Origin: Phylloscopus collybita
Lineage: Eukaryota; Chordata; Aves; Passeriformes; Phylloscopidae
Length of the DNA stretch: 64,000 nt
NCBI GenBank assembly: GCA_027886175.1
Contig: JAJNNQ010000024.1
Coordinates: 6,928,001 to 6,992,000 of the forward strand
Reading direction: 5' to 3'
The position numbers and the translations under genes were made by a program. This document shows positions 38,356-48,145 of the stretch, one piece after another. Every line of letters starts with the position of its first letter. Positions within the stretch are counted from its first letter, which is position 1. The notes under the pieces are model-generated. The model searched no databases and was not told the origin of the DNA. It saw only the letters and a program-made list of their open reading frames with translations.

Positions 38356-39537
38356 TTCAGCCCAGAAATATCCAGGGACAGCTAGCTGATTTGGGCTGTG
38401 GATGAAGTGCACCACAGATGCTGAGGTCCCCGAGCTGGCAGCGTGCAGAGGCAGCCCCTGTGCAGGAGGAGGATGCTTCAGCAGAGCCTGAGCAGATGCC
38501 TGGGCCAGGTCAGCAGCTGCTCGTGGCAAGGCTTCAGATGGCTCTGGGTTCCTATTAGCCTCCACTTAAACCCAGGCAAAACCTGGCCCTGCAAGGCAAT
38601 GCACCTGAGCTAATAAGCTCCTTCTGGATCCAAAACACAGAGGGAACAGGGGGACGAGCCAGCAGGAGCCAGCCTGGGTCCTGCTGGCATGGAACCGAGC
38701 CAGCACTAATAAGCTGGGCCCATATGACAGCTTTCATGCTGGGCTGGGCTGCACATCCCAACAGTGTGGGTATTCTCAAGGTGTTTTTTTCCATTATCCA
38801 CTGTTTTCTTGCTGACTGCCTGGCATGCCACCACATCAGTCTGGCTCTAAAACAGCAAACTGGGAGGGGAAAATATGGAAAGGTGTCCTACACATATAAT
38901 TTGGCTGGTCTTGGCATTAAGGAAGAAAGATTTGGACATGAATTTTTTTTTTTCTGTGCTTGTGTATTTCAGCATTTTAGAAGTTGCTCCTGCCTGTAGC
39001 ATGTACTTAATACCATTTAAAAAATGAAATACTCCAGTGTTTGAAAAATACGAATGGCATTTTCATTTTATGTTGTTCTTAAAGTAATCCCTACGTTAAA
39101 TGAGTCTATATAAAATATGCTCTGGTGAATTAAAAACTTTCCTGTGAGAAAATGTATCACAATCCTCTTATTTCTAAGATTATAAAATACTCTTAAAAAA
39201 CCTACCACAACTTCTGTTTTATTTTTACTGTGGGGGAAAAATAGTGGGTTTCCTTTACTGGAGTACAAATCTTGAGGTAAGCGCACAAGACATGACAACT
39301 CCTCTTTTAAATCTTATAAGCCTCCATCTGAGCTATAAACTTTTTGTTTGTTGGTTTGTTTTATGGTGAAGTTTATCTAATTAATGCCTGGAAATCTAAT
39401 TATTCTTACAATGTATTTCAGAACAGATACATTGCTTTTGGAATTCATATGCAGCTGAGTTCAAATTTATACTTTTTCCCCAATATGAAATTATTGTACT
39501 GCATGCTTCACTGCTCAGGACTCCTGTTTTCATCATA
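38356..39537. other. GC-richer block then AT-rich DNA
   Basis: 38356-38760 is among the most GC-rich parts of the window and carries two similar TAATAAGCT segments about 100 bp apart (near 38610 and 38707), each inside a small palindrome. It could be an unrecognised old transposon. Frames there have no domain. After 38760 the sequence returns to AT-rich filler. Confidence 0.4.
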
Positions 39538-39830
39538 GGGTGGTAACAAACAAGACTAAATGGGCTCCAGCTGTGCCAGAGGAAACTTAGATTGGGCATT
39601 AGGAAAAAATTTCTTCACCAGAAAGCTTGTCAAGAATTGGAACCGGCTGCCAAGGGAAGGGGGTGAGTCCTGAGGTCCTGAATACCATTTGTGAAGGTAT
39701 TTAAAAGATGTATAAATGTGTCACTTATGGACATGGTTTACTGGTGGACACAGCAATGCTGGGTTCATGGTTGGACTCGTTGATCTCAAAGGTTATTGTC
39801 ACTCCAAATGATTCTATGGTTCTGTGATTC
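39538..39830 (+). mobile_element. CR1 LINE 3' end
   Basis: 5'-truncated CR1 with a well-preserved 3' end. Recognised blocks are CTGTGCCAGAGGAAACTTAG near 39572, TAGGAAAAAATTTCTTCACC near 39600, GAATTGGAACCGGCTGCC near 39634, CATGGTTGGACTCGTTGATC near 39766, and the octamer terminus ATTCTATGGTTCTGTGATTC ending at 39830. The terminal octamers (ATTCTATG-type) are the family's hallmark. No coding capacity left. Confidence 0.92.
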
Positions 39831-42316
39831 CCTATTCTGAAAGGAGACTAATGCAGTCTAAAAAACATTAGTCTCCCTGTGGAGAAGTACGATAGAAATT
39901 TATAGCATATGCAATATCCACTTTGACTGAAGCCTTTTGGAAAGGTCTCCCTTTCATGAATCACAAACTTGAATCTAAAATTCAATAAAACCGAACTCTT
40001 AAGGGTTATTAAAAAAAAAAAAAAAAAGCTGTATTTTCTTTGCCTTGAGTGTTGCACTAAAATGAATATCATATGCAAAGCCAGCAAATTAAGAAAGTAA
40101 TATCAACTTATAAACTGCTGAAGAAAAAAATGACCACTTCTGTGCAAAAACAGAAATGTTGCTGTTAAGAGTAAACAGCACAGTCCTGCAGAAGACCAGG
40201 GAAGCAGATGAGGAATGACAGATTAAACCTTGCAGCTTCCAGCCCTCTGTTAGGAAGTTTCTTATTCCAAAGTTATTTCATTAATACACTTATAAGCACC
40301 TCCACTCAGCCTTCAACAGGCAATTTCAATGCACAAGGGAAAGCCCACCTTAAAAGTCAAGAAATACTCCCACAGGTAGTTTTACACAAACTCTCCTTTC
40401 TGTCACAAGGTCTTTTTGAGTTAAAAAAAAATCAGAAAATCTTAAAGCCAAGGGAGACAACTGTAGTCTACACAGACAGCACCACAGAATACACCGAACA
40501 ATTGTTATAAAAGGGACGTTTGATAACTGTGTTATAAAAGGGATGCTTGATAACCCCTGATAAACTGTGAGTATGGAGTTTCCTTAGACTGCAGTTGAAC
40601 AAATTCCATTCCTGAAACATCCTGTAACTCTGTTCTGTCACCTTTCCAATTTCTTAAGACTTTTAAGAGTATATACTGAAAAACAGGTCTATTATGACAG
40701 TGACTGCTTGAGCAGTTACCTGCAAAATCAACATGGCCTTCCTAATTTCCATCTACCAACCTTCAGCTTGTACATCACATAATTAAAACTGTGTCAGAGG
40801 CTCACAGTGGGTTATCCAGCAGAACAATAACAATCTACCTCATTGGATGAGACTCTTGATGCAACTCCAAAGTGCTGTGTAAGCCAACAAGGAAGGGATA
40901 AACTCAGATTTTTTTTTTTTTATTATTTTATTTTTCTTCTTAGCAATTCTTATAGTAAAATGCCAAGATCAAAACTTTAGATTTCTGCCCAGGTTTCATG
41001 TGTCTCTTTTCTCCCAAACCCCTTTCAGCTGCCCCTGAGGTGGTTGACACTAAAATGGCATCATGTCAACATCACCTCTCCTAACTCTGCTCTTTCAAAT
41101 TTCTGAAAGCAAATTTCAAAGGCACATCTGGCACCAGAGGGTTTGCCCAGAGCTGTGGAGCATCTGCCCAGCTCATGTTCCTCCAGGACAGTTCTAAAAC
41201 GTGTCCCTCAAACCCACACACTTGCAGACCACCACAGCTTGCTGGGGATGACTTGCCAGTGCTTGAGCCTCAATCTTTTGTCCTCAGAGGTGTGTGGACA
41301 GATTGCTCCACTGAGATCTGCTTCCTCCTTGGAGGCTGAGCAAATTTAACATTATCCTTGGGTTTCCACAGCAGGAAAAACCTGTTATGGAAGTTACTGA
41401 CAACAAACCACAAAGGTCACATGGCCCAAGAGTAATTCAATTTTCAGGACATGTTATTAAAGTTGCAAGATTATTTTGCCTTGATAGACCAAGCCAAGAC
41501 TTCAATCTTTGTGATCACCACAAATATGTTAAGGTTTCCGACCTCTACAGCTATTCCATAGAATTTTAATTCTCATTTTGGTTTACCCAGTTTGCTAGAC
41601 ACCTTTATCATCTGTGAGTATGTGTAATTCAGGCTATTCAAGGAAAACAATGATTACATCAGTGGCTCTGAAATATCCATTTTTTCCAGAAATAAATGCA
41701 TGGTAAAAAAGATCTTGACTCACACTTCACTAAAAATTAGCTGTGTGATAGTCCATTCTTTTCAGTCCAGCCAGCTTTGGTTTCAGTGCTGTACCTGTTT
41801 CTGACTAAGCTAGAATACCACTAGGCTATGGAAAACAACTTTGTGGCATGAAATACAGTTTTTAAGAAGTAACAAACCATACTTATCATCAAAGAAACAA
41901 AAAAAAAGAAGTACAAAAAAATTACCATGTTTCTGATTTGCTGAAAGTAGATGTACACAAACTATGAAAATACATACTTTTACATGACATGTAAAACAAT
42001 ATTATCGTATAATTAGGAGGAAAAAACCCTGACTTTCAATTACAGCATATTATATGTGGGAGACTACTGACAATGCAAATCCCTGCAGGGAGGGATTTGT
42101 AAAATTCCCATTACAGCCCATTGTGTACTGCTGTTCACACAGAGAGGGATTTCCTAGAGCTGACATAAAACTACACTTACCTTTGGCTGCCACTGGGGTA
42201 AGTGCTAATTCAACATAAGTGATGGTTTTATTTGTTTGTTCTGTTTGTCAGAAAGGTACAGGCACACCGGTTACACTGTGAAATACAGGAATTAAGCTTC
42301 ACTTTGACACACAACT
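39831..42316. other. Non-coding stretch with a 27-bp duplication
   Basis: Unique AT-rich DNA with poly-A near 40011-40027 and poly-T near 40910-40921. 41000-41350 is GC-richer and unassigned. A 9-bp stem hairpin (CAAATCCCT/AGGGATTTG) lies at 42076-42099. The tandem duplication at 40504-40554 is listed separately. Confidence 0.5.
40504..40554. repeat. Two-copy tandem duplication, 27-bp period
   Basis: GTTATAAAAGGGACGTTTGATAAC-type unit at 40504 is repeated from 40531 with two mismatches over the first 24 bases. Each copy carries a TATAAAAGG string that mimics a TATA box, but no promoter context is evident. Confidence 0.8.
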
Positions 42317-42350
42317 CAAGGGGACATTAAAGATCATCTAGTTCCAATGG
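42317..42350 (-). mobile_element. Possible CR1 3'-terminal scrap
   Basis: GGGACATTAAAGATCATCTAG followed by TTCCAATGG resembles the reverse complement of the CR1 segment just inside its 3' end (compare the minus-strand CR1 at 59031, which has GGGACCTTAAAGATTATCTAG). Only about 34 bp match and no terminal octamers are visible, so this could be chance. Confidence 0.45.
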
Positions 42351-44814
42351 AAGATAAAGACATAAATAACAGCGTTAGAGCACACTGTAAAAGGCTTCAG
42401 ACCCAGTTCAGATGACAATGAAGGCCTAGCCTCTGGTTCCTGCTCTAAAAGATCTTATTAGTATGGTAATTTGCAGTATGCAAAATGATTTTGATCCACC
42501 AGGCAAGGGTGGGTGCACAACACTGAAATCACAAGTTGAATTCACTAAGGCCTGGTCACGTATTTTCCCTCTGCCAGTCGCAGGACATTTGAATTTGACC
42601 TGAATACAAGAAAGCTAAGGAAACACTTTGATATTTTGCATTTGCATTACTTGAGTGCCTGGGAAAGAGGCTACTCTGGCAATGTGACTGGTGACATTCA
42701 GGTGACAGAGGTGAGGGTAATATAAGGATCTCTGCAGACTGCAACGACAGCACATAAAACAGGCTGAGCAAAACAGAAAAATGGTTCCATCAAGGCAACA
42801 GAGCCTCTCCCACAAATCAGCCTGCTAATAAAGTAGTTGAGAGAGCTCAGAGTAAGTTTATGCTCTGTCAATGTTGGAAATTAGCACCCTGACTTTCTAA
42901 GCCGGGACTGTCAATGCAAAAACTAAAGTGTCACCAAGGTCAACAATTGCACATATGCACAGCAGCTGCACTATCGTTCTTAGTATTTGTTTCCTGACAC
43001 AGGAGAAAGTTAAACTACCCTGTAATGTGAGAGCTGCAGAACTGTAGGAAGTAAAATCACAAAAAAAAACCCCAGTTGTTTTCAAATCCTTAAACAAGCA
43101 AACAATTGTTGCTTTTTAATTGTACGACAATAAACTGGTGGTTTAATTTGTTCTATATATATGTTTTAAAAGAGTTTGATATAAAAAATAATGAATAATT
43201 AATGTAAATGAAGCAGCAATTACTCTTTTCTGCCTTTCATGCTTACCATAATAATCTATTATGAAAACCATCAGTGAAAAATAATAAATATAATCTCACT
43301 TCATTTTGCTGATCAACAGCAATCAGTTAATGGGTTATCACAAGAGATACAATCGATAGAACAGGAAATTTAAAAAGAGATGTTTATTGCTACTTAGTGA
43401 GTACTTCTATTGATATTTTAAATTTATAATTAGAATAACAACTCATTTGCCTTTCATCATAAAAGCAAAAAGCTTCAGTCCTTGCTTTTAGACATCCACA
43501 TGTAAAAACCCATAATTTTGTTGTGACAGAACTTGTAGGAAGACAAATTTCCACACCTATTTTAACACAACAAAATGCTCCAAAATATTACCCTTTAAAA
43601 AGTGATCAAATGAAAAAATAGAGATATTTCAACAGTGCCAAACAAAGAAATAAAATTTCAAGCACTAAATAAAAAAATAAAATTAAAAAAAAATCATCTC
43701 TGTCCATGCAGGAAGGATTTCAATAGGATTTTTACATTATTCTACATACCATGGACTTTATTCAGGAAGATATTTATGCATATTTCTAATCTTATTAAAG
43801 GCTTACTCACTGATGAGCTCATTGTATTTCAAGATGTGCTTTTTTTTCTCCTGCCATGATTCCTTTACAGTTGCACTTCACAGATAAAATACAAAACCTA
43901 CAGTATAAGTAGCCTAATAGGATGCTCCATCTGTGACATTGACATAATAAGGTGCTTCAGAAGATATAAGAAATTCTCAAGGGGAGATTTCTTCCCAACT
44001 CCAGGCACCTAGCAGATGTCATTCTTTCACTTCAAAAAAAAATTAAAGTCAAATTATCTCATTTTTGAAATTTAACGTGTTCTTGTCTGTTTCATTTTCC
44101 CTTCAAAACCATTCTGTTAGAATATTGCTCTAAAGTTGATCAAGCTTAAATTCTATTTGTTAGAACTACTAAATTTAAAATGTTAAAAAAAACCAAACAA
44201 AACCACAACCCCCAAAAGAATTCACAAGATCAGGATTTAAGAACAGCAGGAGGGAAAAGAAAGAATCTACATGTTTGTGTTCCTCCCAGGAGAGAAAGGT
44301 CTTGGCCTCTCTGAAGAGTATAAAGAGTTATCATAAATAAAAGTGGGAGAATGCTGTAGAAATTGTGAAATTTATTGAAATGGCATTACATAGGCAGCAA
44401 TTAGCAGAAAAAACCTTAGTACTATTGAAAATAAAATTCAGATACTGAAATATAAACTAAAGCTTAAAAAATGCACTCTAATTTTCATCATACTTTTTAG
44501 ACATCTTGAAAACTTCTGCTGTTTACAGAATTCTGACACCTTCTGCACTCCTTCTCTCCATATATACAGATGAGTGAAATCCGATTTTTTTATACAACTA
44601 GACCACCTGTAAACATCAAAACACATTAAACACCCTAAATTCTATGGCAACCTCAGTATTATACACTTCAAATTGTACTGCCAAATATCATTCAATGTAA
44701 GAAGAAGATTTTCCTAAAACTGTGCACAGCCCAGAAACCATACAAGTGCATTCCTTGTCTCATTTACTACCACATAAGTTTAGATACTATTTTCTAATAA
44801 TATCTAAATTTTGT
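42351..44814. other. Non-coding stretch, AT-rich
   Basis: No gene or repeat family recognised. 43130-43480 is particularly AT-rich with many ATTA cores. An A-rich patch lies at about 43668-43693. Short frames only. Confidence 0.55.
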
Positions 44815-45260
44815 TTCCAATACCGGTTCCGGTCTGGCTCAACTTTTGGGAGACGTTTAGGAACGACCTATAAAAGTACCACACTGAAAGGAAGTGTGAA
44901 TTCAGGGATCCCAGGAGGAATTATCAATCACACAAAAATGAGGCGAGCCCTAGTGACAGGAAGCACATGGTGGAGAAGAGCTGCAGTGAAATGAGCCAGG
45001 GCACATAAAACATCTGCCTGTGGAAGCTGCCATACCTCCCAAGCCTCGCCTGCGAGCCCACTCGAAGAACTTGAGCAAAGAGGAGCACGAAAAGGTATTC
45101 ATTCTCATTTGACCTACTTCATCTTCTAATTAGCATTTGGTAATTGGCTGGAAAAAGTCCAATTCCTTGCCCAGTAGATGCTTCTTCAGGTGTGCTGACT
45201 GCTTTGGGTTAGCGCCTGGGAATATGGCAACCTGGACGGCGTGATTTAGGAACACAAATC
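44815..45260. promoter_or_regulatory. Candidate conserved block, CpG-bearing
   Basis: About 450 bp of balanced, non-repetitive DNA with an unusual density of CpG for this window: ACCGGTTCCGG at about 44822, GACGTTTAGGAACGACC near 44852, CTCGCCTGCGAG near 45046. It also has homeodomain sites (CTAATTAGC and GGTAATTGG near 45126-45144). A plus frame (44722-44994) runs across its first half with arginine- and glycine-rich sequence but no known domain. It could be an enhancer or a non-coding exon; neither can be shown here. Confidence 0.3.
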
Positions 45261-46961
45261 TCACTGTAAGTCAGTCCAAGTACCTAACAGTCAGGGATTT
45301 TTGATCATTCCAAATGCAACACCACATTGCAAGGGATGACACGAAAAAGCTGCCAGTGTAACTCCACAGAAGGATAACTAAACAAAAGAGAGAGATCTTG
45401 CTCTCCCTTTCTGCATTGTGGAAGTAACAGATCATCAAACCTGAACAATTCAGTAGAAGTTTTATAGAGAGGAGAAAGAAGAGCATTTAAGTGCATTTAA
45501 AAGCAATTGTAAACTAAGTACTTTTAAGAAAAAATTTTCACTTCAGGTAAAATAGCAAGAATATTCTGAACAAAAACAAAGCTACCAAACCAGAACCAAT
45601 AAGGATAATGGAGAGGGAAAAATCTAGATAATACTGCAAACCTACTTGACTGGCAACTCAAGTCAAACTATCCTTCTGGGTTTTTTTTGTAAATAAAGTA
45701 ATCATTTACCAAACTGCCAAGTGAACTCCAAGGTTTCACTCTGCAAATCTCCATCTGAAGGAGCATCCCCAGGCATGCCACCAAATCTGAGAAAGCTCCA
45801 GTTGAACAAAGCCTTATCTGACCCTGGAGAATCAGTTCAGCCATGGAAATAACAATACGAAATGCATGCAAATATCTATTCCGACACTTTTTTTGAAGGT
45901 GGGTGACAGTTTTGATTTTTTTTTCCTCCACATAAAGCATCCCAATGCTTAGTCATGATGCATATTGTAGGGCACCACAAAAACCTTTATAGCAATGTTC
46001 CAGTCTCAACGAGAAACTGGTGACTAGGAGCAGTGTGGACACTGCATCCCTTGAACTGAAGTGAGGCAGGCAGCATTAACTGGTAAACAAGTAATTATAT
46101 TTTCACACTGAGAACAAGTAAGAAGTCTGAAAAGTCAAATAATCAGTGGACTGCAATTTCAGTGGTACCAGTCATGAAGTTTGAATTTCAGTGAAGGTTG
46201 ATTTGATAATGGAAGGGTAACTGCATCCTTCCAGTTTCATTAAAAAACATAAAGAAAAGCCTTTCTGGAGATAGAGAAGTTTTCTACTGAATCTTATCTA
46301 CTGCAAAGTTCTTATTAAGGATGAGGATTTGAGGTCAATCCTCTAGTTTCAGGAAGTTAATCGAGTGATTAAGCTTTGACTAAAAACTTCAGGGATAAAG
46401 TTCTACCAACTGAGCTTAACCTCAGCATGTGTGATGGAATTAAAACTTACTAAATCCTCACTTGCCAGGAAGACGTGTTTGAAACAAAACTGATGAGTTG
46501 TTGCTGCCACCCCAACTTGCACCGTATATAATTAACACAATGACAGGTTAATCATATTGAATTGCTTCTCCTGTTCTCAGTGGCTATTATACAATATTTG
46601 AGAAAATAAAAGCGAATTTGGAACCTGCTCCTGCAAGTACAAACGCAAATACTCAGCTCAGTTCTGCTGTGCTCTGCAGAGTTTAATACATGTGTTTTGA
46701 CCTACTCACATGCATCCACTTGAAACCAAGGCCACTAATTAGATGCTAAATGTGCCAGGAAATTTGAGTTTCAGTTATGGGTTCTGCCACAAATGTGTGA
46801 TGCACTTTAAAACATTTGTCTGAAAGGTACTGAGTGAGCACAAAAAAATAATACTGAGTCCCATTTAACATCAGCTAATCAAAATTTCTGAAAAAGAAAA
46901 AAAAAGTGGAAGAATTTACCAAAGTATAGAAACAAATGGTTCCTTACATATCCCTCAGACT

Positions 46962-46963
<2 letters not shown>
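45261..46963. other. Non-coding stretch with one candidate block
   Basis: AT-rich unique DNA. 46475-46660 is a non-repetitive piece with ATAATTAACAC, GACAGGTTAATC and CAATATTTGAG strings and a few CpGs, and may be a conserved element. Nothing else recognised. Confidence 0.45.

Positions 46964-47003
<40 letters not shown>
46964..47003. repeat. 40-base poly-T run
   Basis: Forty uninterrupted T on plus, the longest homopolymer in the window. It could be the poly-A tail of a minus-strand retrocopy, but no body is recognised on its right side (plus coordinates), where such a copy would lie. Confidence 0.95.
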
Positions 47004-47004
<1 letters not shown>

Positions 47005-47665
47005 TCATTTTCTCAGAAAAAATATTTAACTACACTCCCAACATTACTTGTGACTTAGTTATAATCACTCTACATGCAAAGACAGTTATAATGTTAGGTC
47101 TTCACACTGTGACCCATAATGACTGGTGTTACTGTGGTTCAAAGCAGCAAGTGGGGAGAAGTGGTTCTGTCCCACAGGAACAGCCACAAGCCAGGCTGTT
47201 TAAAGTGAGTCTCTTCACACACACTGGTCAAATTTTGATGTAGGAGATTTTAGAACAACTTTCAGATTACACAGACATTGACAAATGCTAAAAAACCTTC
47301 TGCTTTTGAAAAAAAAAAAAAAATAACAACAACAACACAACAAAACCGTAAAGGAAATTTCCCAGTGTGACTATTCACAAGATTCCCTGACAGCCACACT
47401 CCCAAAGTCACAGATTTTCACTGCTGGGACCAAAGCCTATTCACAGCAGTGGCCCCAGTGATCTGGCAGGTCCCCACTGGACTTCCCACTCACACAGGCC
47501 AGCTTTTTTCACCAGCTCCATCCCAAGTTTCCCACAGCAGAGTCTCAGATGTCTCATTCCATAAAGCTACAGTAAGACAGAAACAGCCCAAGCTGATTTC
47601 TCTGAGGAGAGATCCCAAAGGAACCCCTGGGCTTTTAACCCCTCATAGTCCAAGCATGCCAAGGT
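47004..47665. other. Non-coding stretch before the second LTR
   Basis: Includes a poly-A/(AAC)n patch at 47309-47345. From about 47345 the DNA is GC-richer than average, with an 82-codon plus frame lacking any domain. Unassigned. Confidence 0.45.
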
Positions 47666-47671
47666 CTCACT
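47666..47671. repeat. Target-site duplication, left copy (CTCACT)
   Basis: Identical to 48140-48145 and directly outside the TG end of the second LTR. Confidence 0.65.
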
Positions 47672-48139
47672 TGTCGCAGTCGACGTATGTGCGGTAGTAG
47701 TCAACATGGACACTGCACTTGCACTCGAGGTGCTTCTTTGGAATCATCAGAAGGCTTAAAGTATCAGTATCTTGATATTCAAAAAGTCTCCCACACCTTT
47801 CCTCTGTATCTTCTCTGTATCTTCTCAGAGCAGCTCCACACAGCTCTGGCTCTGTCTGTCCTTCTGTTCTGGCTCGCTCCTTCCTGACCCTGGCATGGCC
47901 ACCTAACCCTGTCTGTCCTATCTACAGTATCTTACTTTTTCTGGCCCTTGCACGACCTCCTGTCCCTAGGTCTTCACAGCATGGCAAGCAGACTCCAACT
48001 GACTTCAAGTCAGTTAACTCACTCTTTATCAGGCCCATAGCTGTGAGGGCAAGGCTGTTTCTACTCAAGGATGATTAACACAGGTGTAACATATCAGGAG
48101 GGAGACTGCCTTCAGCAGCATCTCCTTTGTCTCCCCACA
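47672..48139 (-). mobile_element. Probable solo LTR, second family
   Basis: 468 bp starting TGTCGC and ending CCACA, flanked by identical 6-bp CTCACT duplications. On the minus strand it opens TGTGGGGAGAC and ends CGACTGCGACA. The terminal GCGACA is shared with the LTR at 5084-5370, which supports a related integrase and the same orientation. No retroviral body lies next to it. Unlike the first LTR I see no clear TATA box or AATAAA; the nearest poly-A-like string is GATAAA (plus 48025-48030). The call therefore rests on termini, duplication and LTR-like composition. The 5' and 3' limits are exact only if the duplication is real. Confidence 0.65.
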
Positions 48140-48145
48140 CTCACT
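48140..48145. repeat. Target-site duplication, right copy (CTCACT)
   Basis: Matches 47666-47671, immediately after the CA end. Confidence 0.65.

Noticed and set aside
38071..38565. 164-codon minus frame
   Set aside because: Its middle is the complement of the A-rich tract (F/V/C/L only), so it stays open because of composition.
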